64,000 nucleotides of DNA from Actinomadura sp. NBRC 104412 (GCF_030269515.1 NZ_BSTM01000003.1:162102-226101), one strand, 5' to 3'; counted from the stretch's first letter, positions 46,078-56,509 are shown. Made by a program: numbers and translations. Notes: generated by a model not told the origin, from the sequence alone.

Positions 46078-48245
46078 CGACGGGGCCGGGGCGTGGGGCG
46101 GGGGTGCCGCCTGGGCGTGGGCGCGGGGGGCGTGGACGTGCGTCCCGGGGTCCGGCGGGGGGCGAGGAGAGGAGCGGCCCGGGCGCGGCGCGCGCGTCCG
46201 GGCGCAGGAAGGGCGAGCCGCCGCGGTCTCCGGGGAAACCGGGGGCGCGGCGGCCGTCCCGCAACGGGATGGTGCCGCCGCCGCGTGACGGTGCGTCCAA
46301 GGGCGGTTCCAAGGACGGCTCGGCGGGTGCGGGGAAGGCCCAGGGGCGGGGCGCGGAGACGCGTGGCGCCGTGGAGCAGGGCGCCTCTGGTAAGAGGCCG
46401 CCCGGTACGGGTGCGGCGTCCAAGGGTCCGGCCGGCAAGGCACGGCCCCGGGGGCGTGGTGCCGGGGGTGGGCCGCCCAGGCGGAGGCCGCCGCGTCCGC
46501 GCGTGCCGTTCCACCGGCGCGACCCGGTGAAGCGGCTCAACGTGGGGCTGCTGGTCATCGCGTTCGTGTTGTCGCTGTTCGCGGGGCGCCTGGTGCAGTT
46601 GCAGACGATCGAGTCGGACTCCTACAGCGAGCTGGCCATGCGGCAGCGGCTGCAGACGATCGAGCTGCCCGCGGTGCGCGGTGAGATCACCGACGCGGAC
46701 GGGCACCCGCTGGCGGTGACGGTGGAGGCCCGCGCGATCTTCGCCGACCCGTACATGATCAAGCCGGACCGGCGGCAGGAGATCGTGAACGCGCTGGCCC
46801 CGGCGCTGGGCCTGGACCGGGCCGCGGTCATGAAGGCGATCAGCAGGCCGGACAGCCGGTTCGAGTATCTGGCGCGCGGCGTCCGCCCCGACCGGGCACG
46901 GATGATCATGGGGTACGGGTTCGCGGGGATCGGCACCCTGCCGGAGTACCGCCGCGAGTACCCGAACGACTCCCTGGCCGCCGGCGTCATAGGTTTCGTG
47001 AACGGCGAGGGCAAGGGGGCCGCCGGCCTGGAGTACGCGCTGAACTCGCGGCTCGCCGGGCAGGCGGGCTGGCAGCGGGTGGAGATCAGCCCGGAGGGCC
47101 AGCACATCCCGATGGGCGAGGACGCCAAGCGGCCGTCGGTGCCCGGCAGCGGGGTGCGGCTCACCCTGATGCGCGACATCCAGTTCCACGCGCAGCGGGC
47201 CATCGAGAGGCAGGTCAAGGCGACCGGCGCGCGCAGCGGCAGCGTCATCGTGATGGACCCGCGGGACGGGCGGATGCTGGCCATGGCCTCGGCGCCCGGC
47301 TACGACCCCAACCACTACACCAGGTCGTCGCCCAGCCGGTGGGGGAGCCCGCTCGTCCAGGAAGCGTACGAGCCGGGCTCGACGGGGAAGGTCGTGACCG
47401 CGGCGGCGGTGATGGAGAAGGGCGGGGTCACGCCGAACACGCCGTTCACCGTCCCCGACAGCGTCCGCCGGTACGACCGCACGTTCAAGGACTCCCATCC
47501 GCATCCGACCGAGCGGCTCACGTTCGCGGGGGTGCTGGCCACCTCCAGCAACGTGGGCACCATCCTGGCCAGCGAGCGGATCTCCCAGCGGGAGCTGTAC
47601 GAGTCGCTGCGCGCCTTCGGGTTCGGGGAGAAGACCGGTGTCGGCCTGCCCGGGGAGACCGCGGGGCAGATGCTGCCGCCGGACAAGTGGTCGGGCACCG
47701 ACCGGTACCCGATCGCGTTCGGCCAGAGCGTGTCGGTGAACGCCGTGCAGATGGCCAGCGTGTACGCGACCATCGCCAACGACGGGGTCCGCGCCGCGCC
47801 CACCCTGATCGCCGGGTTCACCGGCGAGGACGGGTCGTTCACCCCGGAGCCGAGCCGCGGGAGCCGGCGGGTCGTCGGCTCCGCCACGGCCCGTGCGCTC
47901 CGGGACATGCTGGAGGGCGTGGCCTCCCCGGAGGGCACGGCGCCCAAGGCGCGGATCCCCGGCTACCGGGTGGCGGGCAAGACCGGCACCGCCGAGATCG
48001 TGAACCCGCGTTGCGGCTGCTACGACGGCAGCGGCTACATCGCGTCGTTCGCCGGGTTCGCGCCCGCGGACGACCCGCAACTGGTCGTGCAGGTCGTCCT
48101 GCGGGGCCCGACGAGGGGGAGCCACTATGGTGGCGATGCGGCGGCTCCCGTCTTCAAGGACGTGATGAGCTTCGCCCTCCAGACCCGCAAGATCCCACCG
48201 ACGGGGAGTAAACCGCCGATCATCAAGATCCACGCCCCCGGCTGA
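46074..48245 (+). CDS. ftsI: Penicillin-binding protein 3, septal transpeptidase FtsI
   Basis: The 723-residue class B PBP has a very long cytoplasmic tail (about 155 residues, rich in Gly, Arg, Pro, Ala and Lys), a transmembrane helix (RLNVGLLVIAFVLSLFAGRL), a dimerisation domain and a transpeptidase domain. Catalytic motifs are STGK with Ser436 and Lys439, SSN at 491-493, and KTG at 636-638. It cross-links septal peptidoglycan with FtsW. GTG at 46074 has GGGGAG upstream and overlaps the small ORF stop; a GTG ten codons earlier has no clear ribosome-binding site. The tail is unusually long. Confidence 0.95.
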   Translation: MTTGPGRGAGVPPGRGRGGRGRASRGPAGGEERSGPGAARASGRRKGEPPRSPGKPGARRPSRNGMVPPPRDGASKGGSKDGSAGAGKAQGRGAETRGAVEQGASGKRPPGTGAASKGPAGKARPRGRGAGGGPPRRRPPRPRVPFHRRDPVKRLNVGLLVIAFVLSLFAGRLVQLQTIESDSYSELAMRQRLQTIELPAVRGEITDADGHPLAVTVEARAIFADPYMIKPDRRQEIVNALAPALGLDRAAVMKAISRPDSRFEYLARGVRPDRARMIMGYGFAGIGTLPEYRREYPNDSLAAGVIGFVNGEGKGAAGLEYALNSRLAGQAGWQRVEISPEGQHIPMGEDAKRPSVPGSGVRLTLMRDIQFHAQRAIERQVKATGARSGSVIVMDPRDGRMLAMASAPGYDPNHYTRSSPSRWGSPLVQEAYEPGSTGKVVTAAAVMEKGGVTPNTPFTVPDSVRRYDRTFKDSHPHPTERLTFAGVLATSSNVGTILASERISQRELYESLRAFGFGEKTGVGLPGETAGQMLPPDKWSGTDRYPIAFGQSVSVNAVQMASVYATIANDGVRAAPTLIAGFTGEDGSFTPEPSRGSRRVVGSATARALRDMLEGVASPEGTAPKARIPGYRVAGKTGTAEIVNPRCGCYDGSGYIASFAGFAPADDPQLVVQVVLRGPTRGSHYGGDAAAPVFKDVMSFALQTRKIPPTGSKPPIIKIHAPG

Positions 48246-48255
48246 GCGCAGCGAG

Positions 48256-48261
48256 TACCCT
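48256..48261 (+). promoter_or_regulatory. Possible internal leaderless -10 (TACCCT) before murE
   Basis: TACCCT is followed by eight bases and GTG at 48270, with no ribosome-binding site. It may give a second, leaderless entry to murE inside the cluster. The spacing is slightly longer than at the other sites. Confidence 0.35.
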
Positions 48262-48269
48262 CTCTCGCC

Positions 48270-49961
48270 GTGAGCCCAGCACCCGCGTCCGGCCCCCGGC
48301 ACCGGCCGGCCGCCACGTCCAGCACCTCGACCAGCACCGGAAGACACGCCATGCGCCCGACGACCAACCCGGCCCGCCCGCTCAAGGGGCTCGCCGCCCT
48401 GCTCGGTGCCGAGACGGTGACGGGGTCCAGGATCGGGCCCCGGACGGAGGCCCTGGCCGGGGTGTCGGTGACCGGTATCACCCACGACTCGCGGTCGGTG
48501 CTGCCCGGTGACCTGTACGTGGCGCTGCCGGGCTCGCGCGCGCACGGCGCCCAGTTCGCCCGGCAGGCCGTGGACGCGGGCGCCGCGGCGATCCTCACCG
48601 ACCCGTCCGGGCGGCACCGCGCCGCGGCGACGGGGCTGCCGGTGCTGGTGGTGCGCGATCCGCGGGCCGTGCTGGGGGACGCCGCCGCCTGGGTGTACGG
48701 GGAGCCGGTCCGCGACCTGACGCTGATCGGCGTGACCGGGACCAGCGGCAAGACCACCACCGTCTATCTGCTGGAGGCGGGGCTGCGCGCCGCCGGGGTG
48801 GAGACCGCCGTGGTCGGCACCGTGGAGATGCGGATCCAGGACGCCAGGCTGCCCAGCTCGCTGACCACCCCCGAGGCCACCGACCTGCACGCGATCTTCG
48901 CGATGATGCGCGAGCGCGGGGTGGGGGCCGCGGCGATGGAGGTCTCCAGCCACGCGCTGGAGCAGGGCCGGGTGGGCGGCGCCCGCTACGAGGTGTCGAT
49001 CTTCACGAACCTGTCCCAGGACCACCTGGACTACCACCCGACCATGCAGGACTACTTCGCGGCGAAGGCGAGGCTGTTCACGCCCGAGTACACCCGTACC
49101 GGCGTGGTGAACCTGGACGACCACTACGGCCGCGAGCTGATGGAGATCGCCACCATCCCGCTCACCACGTACTCCGGGACCGGGGACCCGGCCGCCGACT
49201 GGTACGCCGAGGACGTGCGGACCGGCGCGGACGGCAGCGTGTTCCGGGTGGTCGGCCCCGGCGGCGTCGAGGCGGACGCGGCCGTCCAGCTCGCCGGGCC
49301 GTTCAACGTGTCCAACGCGCTGGCCGCGATCGTGGCGCTGGTGGAGGCGGGCATCCCGCTCCAGACCGCGGTGCACGGCGTGGCGTCGCTGCCAGGAGTT
49401 CCGGGACGGCTGGAACGGGTGGACGAGGGCCAGGACTTCGTGACCCTGGTGGACTACTCGCACAAGCCGGGCGCGGTGGAGGCGGTGCTGTCGGCGTTGC
49501 GCCCGGTCACCGAGGGGCGGCTCATGGTGGTGCTCGGCTGCGGCGGCGACCGCGACCGCGGCAAGCGCCCGCTCATGGGCGAGGCGGCGGCCCGGCTGGC
49601 CGACATGGCCTTCCTCACCGACGACAACCCCAGGTCGGAGGATCCCCTGGCGATCCTCGCCGCTATGGTCGAGGGCGTGCTCAAGGTGCCGCGTCCGGAG
49701 CGGGCGCGGGTCGTGGTCGAGCCCGACCGGGCCGCCGCGATCGACCTGGCGATCGGGCGGGCCCGTCCCGGCGACGTGATCGTCGTGGCGGGCAAGGGGC
49801 ACGAGCAGGGGCAGTACGTGGCGGGCGAGGCGTTCCCCTTCGACGACCGCGAGGTGGTCAGGGAGGCGCTGCGCCGGCACGGCGCCCCCGGGGCGGCGGC
49901 TCCCTCCGGACGGACCGGGCGGCCCAGACGAGGTGTGAGAGGGGACGGGACGCAGGCGTGA
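48270..49961 (+). CDS. murE: UDP-MurNAc-L-Ala-D-Glu:meso-DAP ligase MurE
   Basis: The 563-residue Mur ligase has ATP loop GVTGTSGKTTTVYLLEAGLR near residue 154, TTPEATDLHAIFAMMRERGV near 201, FTNLSQDHLDYHPTM near 246 and VDYSHKPGAVEAVLSAL near 394. The sequence DDNPRSEDP near 450 contains the DNPR motif that selects meso-diaminopimelate, so the wall is DAP-type. Family MurE proteins start after a variable N-terminus, and ATG at 48351 is a shorter alternative. Its stop overlaps the murF GTG. Confidence 0.95.
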   Translation: MSPAPASGPRHRPAATSSTSTSTGRHAMRPTTNPARPLKGLAALLGAETVTGSRIGPRTEALAGVSVTGITHDSRSVLPGDLYVALPGSRAHGAQFARQAVDAGAAAILTDPSGRHRAAATGLPVLVVRDPRAVLGDAAAWVYGEPVRDLTLIGVTGTSGKTTTVYLLEAGLRAAGVETAVVGTVEMRIQDARLPSSLTTPEATDLHAIFAMMRERGVGAAAMEVSSHALEQGRVGGARYEVSIFTNLSQDHLDYHPTMQDYFAAKARLFTPEYTRTGVVNLDDHYGRELMEIATIPLTTYSGTGDPAADWYAEDVRTGADGSVFRVVGPGGVEADAAVQLAGPFNVSNALAAIVALVEAGIPLQTAVHGVASLPGVPGRLERVDEGQDFVTLVDYSHKPGAVEAVLSALRPVTEGRLMVVLGCGGDRDRGKRPLMGEAAARLADMAFLTDDNPRSEDPLAILAAMVEGVLKVPRPERARVVVEPDRAAAIDLAIGRARPGDVIVVAGKGHEQGQYVAGEAFPFDDREVVREALRRHGAPGAAAPSGRTGRPRRGVRGDGTQA

Positions 49962-51403
49962 TCCCACTTCCGCTGTCGACGATCGCGGAGCTGACCGGCG
50001 GCACACCGGCGGGCGCGGACGGCCGCGACCCGGTGGTCTCCGGGCCCGTGGTCATCGACTCCCGCGAGGCCGCGCCGGGGACGCTGTTCGCGGCGTTCCG
50101 GGGAGAGCGGGCCGACGGGCACGACTTCGCCGCGGCGGCGTACGAGGCCGGCGCGGTGGCGGTGCTGGCCGAACGGCCGGTCGGCGGGCCCGTGGTCGTC
50201 GTCGAGGACGTGCGGCGCGCGCTGGGCCTGCTGGCGCGCGGCGTGCTGGAGCGGCTGCCCGCGGTCACCGTGATCGCGGTGACGGGCTCGGCCGGCAAGA
50301 CCTCGACCAAGGACCTCATCGCGCAGGTCGTCCGGCGGGCCGGGCCGACCATCGCGCCGCCGGGCTCGTTCAACAACGAGATCGGGCTGCCGCTGACGGT
50401 GCTGCGCGCCGGTGAGGAGACCCGTTTCCTGGTGCTGGAGATGGGCGCGCGGGGTGCCGGCCACATCAGCTACCTCACCGGGATCGCCCCACCCCGCGTC
50501 GGCGTGGTGCTGAACGTGGGCTCGGCGCACATCGGCGAGTTCGGGAGCCGCGAGGGCATCGCCGAGGCCAAGGGCGAGCTCGCCGAGGCCGTCCCGGCGG
50601 GCGGCACGACGATCCTGAACGCCGACGATCCGCTGGTGTCCGCGATGGCGTCCAGGACCCGGGGCGAGGTCGTCACCTTCGGCCGCGCGCCCGGCGCGAC
50701 GGTGCGGGCCGTGGACGACCGGCTGGACGGCGCGGGCCGTCCCCGCTTCACCCTGGTGACCCCGGAGGGCTCGGCGCCGGTGGAACTGGCGCTGTACGGG
50801 TCGCACGCGGTCGGCAACGCGCTGGCGGCGGCCGCGGCGGGCCGGGCCGCGGCGCTGCCCGTCGAGGTGGTCGCCGAGGCGCTCGCGGACGCCCGCCCGG
50901 CCAGCCGCTGGCGGATGGAGGTCACCGAGCGGGCCGACGGCGTCACGATCGTCAACGACGCCTACAACGCCAACCCCGAGTCGATGCGGGCCGCGGTCGA
51001 CGTCGTGGCGCACATGGCGCGGGACGGGCGCGCGTACGCGGTGCTGGGCGAGATGGCCGAACTGGGCCCCGGATCCGTGGCGGAACATGCCAAGATCGGG
51101 CAGCATGTCGCGCGCAGCGGCATCGCGGGACTCGTCGTCGTCGGCGCGAACGCCGCGCCGATGGCCGAAGGAGCCGCTCAGGTGGCGTCATGGACGGGAG
51201 AGTGCGTACAGGTGGAGGACGTCGGCGCGGCGGTGACCGCGCTCAGCGAGCGGCTGCGGCCGCGGGACGTCGTACTGGTGAAGGGCTCTCGCGTCGCCGG
51301 GATGGAACGGGTCGCCGAGCGGCTGCTGGAGGCCGCGGGGGGTGTGGGAGGCCGCACCCCCGCGGGTGGCGCGCTCTCCTCCCCCGGGGGTGACCCGGCG
51401 TGA
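49958..51403 (+). CDS. murF: UDP-MurNAc-tripeptide:D-Ala-D-Ala ligase MurF
   Basis: The 481-residue Mur ligase has the ATP loop VIAVTGSAGKTSTKDLIAQV near residue 105, APPGSFNNEIGLPLTVLRAG near 131, and ALAAAAAGRAAALPVEVVAE near 289. NDAYNANPESMRAAVDVVAH near 332 is typical of MurF. It adds D-Ala-D-Ala to complete the UDP-MurNAc-pentapeptide. GTG overlaps the murE stop, and its stop overlaps mraY. Confidence 0.94.
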   Translation: MIPLPLSTIAELTGGTPAGADGRDPVVSGPVVIDSREAAPGTLFAAFRGERADGHDFAAAAYEAGAVAVLAERPVGGPVVVVEDVRRALGLLARGVLERLPAVTVIAVTGSAGKTSTKDLIAQVVRRAGPTIAPPGSFNNEIGLPLTVLRAGEETRFLVLEMGARGAGHISYLTGIAPPRVGVVLNVGSAHIGEFGSREGIAEAKGELAEAVPAGGTTILNADDPLVSAMASRTRGEVVTFGRAPGATVRAVDDRLDGAGRPRFTLVTPEGSAPVELALYGSHAVGNALAAAAAGRAAALPVEVVAEALADARPASRWRMEVTERADGVTIVNDAYNANPESMRAAVDVVAHMARDGRAYAVLGEMAELGPGSVAEHAKIGQHVARSGIAGLVVVGANAAPMAEGAAQVASWTGECVQVEDVGAAVTALSERLRPRDVVLVKGSRVAGMERVAERLLEAAGGVGGRTPAGGALSSPGGDPA

Positions 51404-52461
51404 CCAATATCATCATCGCGGCCGGGATCGCGCTGATCATCGGCATGGTCGGGACCCCGGTGTGGATCCGGATCGTCAACCGGCTCGGCTACGGCCAGAT
51501 GATCCGCGAGGAGGGGCCGTCCGGGCACCACGGCAAGCGCGGCACCCCCACCATGGGCGGCGCGGTGTTCATCGCCGGCTCGCTGGCCGGGTACGCGGGC
51601 GCGCACCTGTTCACCGGCAACGCGCCGACGGTGTCGGGCGTGCTGGTGCTGTTCCTGATGGCCGGTCTCGGCCTCGTCGGGTTCGTGGACGACTACATCA
51701 AGGTGTTCAAGCAGCGCAGCCTGGGCCTGCGCAGCGGCGCCAAGATGATCGGGATCATCCTGGTCGGGGTCGTGTTCGCGGTCGCGTCGCTGAACTTCCG
51801 TAACGGGTACGACATCGCCCCCGCGGATCCGTACCTGTCGTTCCTGCGCGACTTCGGCCCGCCGATCGGCCCGTACCTGTTCGTGGTGTGGGCGCTGCTG
51901 CTGATCGCCGCGATGTCCAACGGGGTGAACCTGACCGACGGGCTGGACGGCCTCGCCGCCGGGCCGTGCGCGATGATCCTCGCCGCCTACGTGATCATCG
52001 GCAACTGGCAGCTCCGCAACAGCTGCTTCGACTTCGCGCTGGCGCCCAACTGCTACTCCGTCCGCGATCCGCTCGACCTGGCGGTGGTGGCCGCGGCCGT
52101 GCTCGGCGGGGTGTTCGGGTTCCTGTGGTGGAACGCGCCGCCCGCCAAGATCTTCATGGGCGACACCGGCTCGCTGGCGCTGGGCGGGGTCCTGGTCGGC
52201 CTGGCCATCCTCACCCGTACCCAGTTCCTCCTGGCCATCCTCGGCGGCCTGATCGTGATGATCACGCTATCGGTGATGATCCAGGTCGGCGGGTTCAAGC
52301 TGACCAAGAAGCGGGTGTTCAAGATGGCGCCGCTGCAGCACCACTTCGAGCTGTCGGGCTGGGCGGAGACCACCATCGTCGTGCGCTTCTGGCTGATGTC
52401 GGCGCTGTTCACCGCGATCGGCCTCGGCCTGTTCTACCTGGAATGGATGCCGAAGAGTTGA
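51400..52461 (+). CDS. mraY: Phospho-MurNAc-pentapeptide transferase MraY
   Basis: The 353-residue polytopic enzyme has the cytoplasmic loop signatures GHHGKRGTPTMGGAVFIAGS near residue 46, VDDYIKVFKQRSLGLRSGAK near 97, SNGVNLTDGLDGLAAG near 174, and FMGDTGSLALGGVLVGLAIL near 253 with catalytic Asp residues. MAPLQHHFELSGWAETTIVV near 309 is the HHF motif. It makes lipid I from UDP-MurNAc-pentapeptide and undecaprenyl phosphate. GTG overlaps the murF stop. Confidence 0.97.
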   Translation: MTNIIIAAGIALIIGMVGTPVWIRIVNRLGYGQMIREEGPSGHHGKRGTPTMGGAVFIAGSLAGYAGAHLFTGNAPTVSGVLVLFLMAGLGLVGFVDDYIKVFKQRSLGLRSGAKMIGIILVGVVFAVASLNFRNGYDIAPADPYLSFLRDFGPPIGPYLFVVWALLLIAAMSNGVNLTDGLDGLAAGPCAMILAAYVIIGNWQLRNSCFDFALAPNCYSVRDPLDLAVVAAAVLGGVFGFLWWNAPPAKIFMGDTGSLALGGVLVGLAILTRTQFLLAILGGLIVMITLSVMIQVGGFKLTKKRVFKMAPLQHHFELSGWAETTIVVRFWLMSALFTAIGLGLFYLEWMPKS

Positions 52462-53888
52462 CGCAGGACACGGGGGAGTGGGACGGGCGGGGCGTCTGCG
52501 TCGCCGGTATCGGGGTGTCGGGACGGGCCGCGGCGCGCGTCCTGGCCGCGCGGGGCGCCCGCGTGACGGTCGTCGAGGGACGCGACGACGAGGAGCGGCG
52601 CGCCCACGCCGCCGAGCTGGAGGCGCTGGGCATCGCGGTGCGGCTGGGGGACGGCGACACGCTTCCCGAGGGCACCGATCTGGTGGTGATGTCGCCGGGC
52701 TGGCGTCCCGACGCGCCGCTGCCGGCCGCGGCCGTGGCCGCGGGCGTCGAGACCTACGGCGAGGTGGAGCTGGCGTGGCGGCTGCGCGCCCCCGGGTCGG
52801 CGCCCTGGCTGGCGATCACGGGGACGGACGGCAAGACCACCGTGGTGCGGATGCTGGCCCGGATGCTGGAGGCGGCCGGGCACGACGCGCTGGCCGTCGG
52901 CAACGTCGGGACGCCCATCGTCGAGGCCGTCCTGGAGAAGCACGACGTCCTCGCGGTCGAGCTGTCCAGCTACCAGCTGTACTGGTCGGGCTCACCGGCG
53001 CCGCGCGCCGCCGCCGTGCTGAACGTCGCGCCGGACCACCTGGACTGGCACGGCACCATGGACGCCTACGTCGCGGCCAAGTCCCGGATCTTCGAGCGCG
53101 CCGAGGTCGCGGTCTGCAACGCCGACGACCCGATCTCCACCGAGCTGGCGGAGAAGGCGCGCCCCCCGGCGAAGGCCGCGTTCACCCTGGGGGTCCCCGC
53201 GCCGGGGCAGCTCGGCGTGGTGGACGACCTGCTGGTCGACCGGGCGTTCGTCGCCGACCCGACGCGCGAGGCCGCCGAGCTGGCCGCGCTGGGCGACGTC
53301 CGGCCGTTCGCGCCGCACAACGTCGCCAACGCGCTCGCGGCGGCGGCCCTGGCCCGCGCGTACGGCGTGCCGCCCGAGGCGGTGCGGGACGGGCTGCGCG
53401 CGTTCGTCCCGGACCCGCATCGCATCCAGCACGTCGCGGAGATCGGCGGCGTCACCTACGTCAACGACTCCAAGGCCACCCAGCCGCACGCGGCGGCGGC
53501 GTCCCTGGCCGCCTACGAGTCGATCGTGTGGATCGCGGGCGGGCTGCTGAAGGGCCTGGAGGTCGACGACCTGGTGCGGTCGTGCGCGCCGCGGCTGCGC
53601 GGCGTGGTGCTCATGGGCCGCGACCGGGCGCGGATCGCGGAGGCTCTCGCGCGACACGCGCCCGATATTCCGGTCGTGGACGTGCCCGACACCGACACTG
53701 GGGCGATGGACCGCGTCGTGACCGAAGCCGCCGCCCTGGCCCGTCCGGGCGACACCGTGCTGCTCGCCCCCGTGGGGGCCTCCTTCGACATGTTCGCCAA
53801 CTATCCGGCGCGCGGCGACGCCTTCATGGCGTCCGTCCGCCGCCTCCCCGGCGCGGAGCCGGCGGTCCCCGGCGGCGAGGCCCGCTGA
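52443..53888 (+). CDS. murD: UDP-MurNAc-L-Ala:D-Glu ligase MurD
   Basis: The 481-residue ligase has VCVAGIGVSGRAAARVLAAR near 17-36 (UMP-binding Rossmann fold), ATP loop AITGTDGKTTVVRMLARMLE near 125-144, VELSSYQLYWS near 173, NVAPDHLDWHGTMDAYVAAK near 197 and NDSKATQPHAAAASLAAYES near 341. It adds D-glutamate. ATG at 52443 overlaps the end of mraY by 19 bases; a TTG at 52458 that overlaps the mraY stop is the alternative. Confidence 0.94.
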   Translation: MDAEELTQDTGEWDGRGVCVAGIGVSGRAAARVLAARGARVTVVEGRDDEERRAHAAELEALGIAVRLGDGDTLPEGTDLVVMSPGWRPDAPLPAAAVAAGVETYGEVELAWRLRAPGSAPWLAITGTDGKTTVVRMLARMLEAAGHDALAVGNVGTPIVEAVLEKHDVLAVELSSYQLYWSGSPAPRAAAVLNVAPDHLDWHGTMDAYVAAKSRIFERAEVAVCNADDPISTELAEKARPPAKAAFTLGVPAPGQLGVVDDLLVDRAFVADPTREAAELAALGDVRPFAPHNVANALAAAALARAYGVPPEAVRDGLRAFVPDPHRIQHVAEIGGVTYVNDSKATQPHAAAASLAAYESIVWIAGGLLKGLEVDDLVRSCAPRLRGVVLMGRDRARIAEALARHAPDIPVVDVPDTDTGAMDRVVTEAAALARPGDTVLLAPVGASFDMFANYPARGDAFMASVRRLPGAEPAVPGGEAR

Positions 53889-53909
53889 CGGCGGCGAGCG
53901 GGGGGACAC

Positions 53910-55208
53910 GTGAGCACCGCGATACCGGCCGAAAAGCGGCCCCCGGCGGGCGGCACCGGGCGGCGCCCGGAGCCGCGCCCCGGGCGGCGGTCGGGCCCGC
54001 GCGAGCAGGTGGCCGCGGCGGTGGGCCTGCTCGACCGGCCCCTGACCTCCTACTACCTGGTGCTGGGCTGCTCGGTGTTGCTGCTGGCGCTGGGCCTGAC
54101 GATGGTGCTGTCGGCGTCCCTGGTCACCCAGATCCAGGCGACCGGGTCGGCGTACACGCTGTTCCAGAAGCAGGCGATGTGGGTGGCGATCGGGCTGCCC
54201 GGGATGTGGCTGGCCTCCCGGCTGCCGGTGCGGACGTTCCGGGCGCTGGCCTACCCGCTGCTGCTGGTGTCGATCGTGGCGCTGCTGCTGGTGCTGGTCC
54301 CCGGCCTGGGACGCAGCGCGGGCGGCGCGACCCGGTGGATCGACCTGGGAGCGGTCCAGATCCAGCCGTCCGAGCCGGCCAAGCTGGCGCTGGTGCTGTG
54401 GGGCGCCGACCTGCTGGCGCGCAAGGAGAGGCTGGGCCAGCTCACCGAGTGGAAGCCGCTGCTGGTGCCGCTGCTGCCCGGCGCCGGGCTGCTGGTGCTG
54501 CTGGTCATGCTGGGCAGCGACCTGGGCACCACGCTGATCCTGCTGACGATCTTCCTGGGGCTGCTGTGGGTGGTGGGCGCGCCGGGACGGCTGTTCGTCG
54601 GCATGGCCGGCCTGGTGTCGCTGCTGGTGGCGATCCTCATCGTCGTCGAGCCGTACCGGATGCAGCGGCTGGCCGGCTTCCTGGACCAGTCCGGCGACCC
54701 GCTCGGCGCCCGCTACCAGGGCACGCAGGGCCTGCTCGCGGTCGCGTCCGGCGGGTGGTTCGGCACCGGCCTGGGCGAGGGGCGGGCCAAGTGGGACTTC
54801 CTGCCCCATGCGGAGACCGACTTCATCTTCGCGATCGTGGGTGAGGAGTTCGGGCTGGTCGGTACGCTCGTGGTGCTCAGCCTGTTCGGGCTGCTGGCCT
54901 ACGCGGGCCTGCGGATCGCCAGGCGCGTCAAGGACCCGTTCACCCGGCTGGCCGCGGCCGGCGCCACCGCGTGGCTGGTGGTGCAGGCGATCGTGAACAT
55001 CGGCGCGGTCATCGGCGTGCTCCCCATCACGGGGATCCCGCTGCCGCTGGTCTCCTACGGGGGGTCGGCGCTGGTGCCGACCTTGATCGCGCTGGGGATG
55101 CTGCTGGCGTTCGCCAAACGCGAGCCGGGGGCCCGGCAGGCTCTGGCCGCGCGGGGTCCCGGACCGGTCCTGCGGGCTCTAAGCTGGCTGGGCCTGGCAC
55201 GGCGCTGA
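53910..55208 (+). CDS. ftsW: Septal peptidoglycan glycosyltransferase FtsW
   Basis: The 432-residue SEDS protein has about ten transmembrane helices. [18 protein letters not shown] near 65, [20 protein letters not shown] near 138-157, [20 protein letters not shown] near 260-279, the catalytic-region segment [20 protein letters not shown] near 297-316, and [18 protein letters not shown] near 376-393 are conserved. It polymerises septal glycan strands with FtsI. GTG follows GGGGGA, 21 bases after murD. Confidence 0.96.
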   Translation: MSTAIPAEKRPPAGGTGRRPEPRPGRRSGPREQVAAAVGLLDRPLTSYYLVLGCSVLLLALGLTMVLSASLVTQIQATGSAYTLFQKQAMWVAIGLPGMWLASRLPVRTFRALAYPLLLVSIVALLLVLVPGLGRSAGGATRWIDLGAVQIQPSEPAKLALVLWGADLLARKERLGQLTEWKPLLVPLLPGAGLLVLLVMLGSDLGTTLILLTIFLGLLWVVGAPGRLFVGMAGLVSLLVAILIVVEPYRMQRLAGFLDQSGDPLGARYQGTQGLLAVASGGWFGTGLGEGRAKWDFLPHAETDFIFAIVGEEFGLVGTLVVLSLFGLLAYAGLRIARRVKDPFTRLAAAGATAWLVVQAIVNIGAVIGVLPITGIPLPLVSYGGSALVPTLIALGMLLAFAKREPGARQALAARGPGPVLRALSWLGLARR

Positions 55209-55333
55209 ATCCCCCCGAACCCGGGGGTGCCGTTCGGCCCGGCGACCGCTCGTCCGCCCGCGGGGCGGGCGCGGCGCGGGAGGCGGGCCCGCGGCACCGC
55301 CACGACGAACACGCTGAGGAGTTGTCGAGGAGC

Positions 55334-56425
55334 ATGAGGGTTGTCCTGGCCGGCGGTGGCACCGCCGGACACATCGAGCCCGCCCTGGCCCTGGCCGACG
55401 CGCTGCGGCGCGACGATCCGAACGTGCAGATCACCTGCCTGGGCACCGAGCGCGGCCTGGAGACCCGGCTGGTCCCGCAGCGTGGGTACGAGCTCGCGCT
55501 GATCCCGCCCGTGCCGCTGCCCCGCACGCTGACGCCCCAGTTGCTGACCGTTCCCGGACGGCTGCGCGGCGCCATCAACGCCGCCGCCGCCGTCCTGGAC
55601 CAGGCGCGGGCCGACGTCCTGGTCGGCTTCGGCGGCTACGTCGCGACCCCCGGCTACCTGGCGGCGCGCAAGCGCAAGGTGCCGATCATCGTGCACGAGG
55701 CCAACCCCAAGCCGGGACTGGCCAACAAGCTCGGCGCCCGGTTCACCGACCATGTGGCCGTCTCGCACACCGACTCGCCGCTGCCCAACGCCCGGTTCGT
55801 CGGCATCCCGCTGCGGCGCGAGATCGCCACGCTGGACCGGCTGGCGATGGGCGACAAGGCCCGCTCCTACTTCGGGCTGCTGCCCGACCTTCCCACGCTG
55901 CTGATCTTCGGCGGCTCGCAGGGGGCGCGCTCGCTCAACCAGGCCGCGGTCGCCGCCGCGCCCGCGTTCCGGCAGGCGGGCATCCAGGTGCTGCACATCG
56001 TCGGCCCCAAGAACACCGAGGCCCCCGAGCCCGCGTCGGGTGGCCCGCAGTACGTGACGATCCCGTACTGCGACCGGATGGACCTGGCCTACGCCGCCGC
56101 CGACATGGCCATGTGCCGTGCGGGCGCGATGACCTGCGCCGAGCTGACGGCGGTGGCGCTGCCCGCCGCGTACGTGCCGCTGCCGATCGGCAACGGCGAG
56201 CAGCGGCTGAACGCCGAGCCGATCGTGTCGGCGGGCGGCGGCCTGCTGGTCGACAACGCCGATCTCACCCCCGACTGGATCGTGAACAACCTGCTGCCCG
56301 CGCTGGCCGACCCGGCGCGGGTCGCGCAGATGTCCGAGGCCGCCGGCCGGATGGGCCGCAGGGACGCCGACGCGGCCCTGGCCCGCATGGTGTACGAGGT
56401 GGTCCGCGGGGCGGGCCGGGCATGA
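55334..56425 (+). CDS. murG: UDP-GlcNAc:lipid I GlcNAc-transferase MurG
   Basis: The 363-residue GT-B glycosyltransferase begins [20 protein letters not shown], the glycine-rich loop of MurG, with [20 protein letters not shown] near 98 and [12 protein letters not shown] near 122. The UDP-GlcNAc site has [20 protein letters not shown] near 193-212, [20 protein letters not shown] near 259-278 and [17 protein letters not shown] near 280. It makes lipid II. ATG follows GAGGAG. The 125-base gap before it includes a CCCCC/GGGGG hairpin at 55211-55226. Confidence 0.96.
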   Translation: MRVVLAGGGTAGHIEPALALADALRRDDPNVQITCLGTERGLETRLVPQRGYELALIPPVPLPRTLTPQLLTVPGRLRGAINAAAAVLDQARADVLVGFGGYVATPGYLAARKRKVPIIVHEANPKPGLANKLGARFTDHVAVSHTDSPLPNARFVGIPLRREIATLDRLAMGDKARSYFGLLPDLPTLLIFGGSQGARSLNQAAVAAAPAFRQAGIQVLHIVGPKNTEAPEPASGGPQYVTIPYCDRMDLAYAAADMAMCRAGAMTCAELTAVALPAAYVPLPIGNGEQRLNAEPIVSAGGGLLVDNADLTPDWIVNNLLPALADPARVAQMSEAAGRMGRRDADAALARMVYEVVRGAGRA

Positions 56426-56509
56426 GGGGGCGGTGGCGGGCCGGGCGGGCCCGCCACCCGCGCGGGGGCGACACCGATCACGAGGGCACGAGGGGACGAG
56501 GGGCGAGCG

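Noticed and set aside
45780..50006. A 1408-codon minus-strand open frame opposite ftsI and murE
   Set aside because: It is a GC-bias shadow. Its product is low-complexity Arg/Gly/His sequence, while the opposite strand encodes conserved division proteins.
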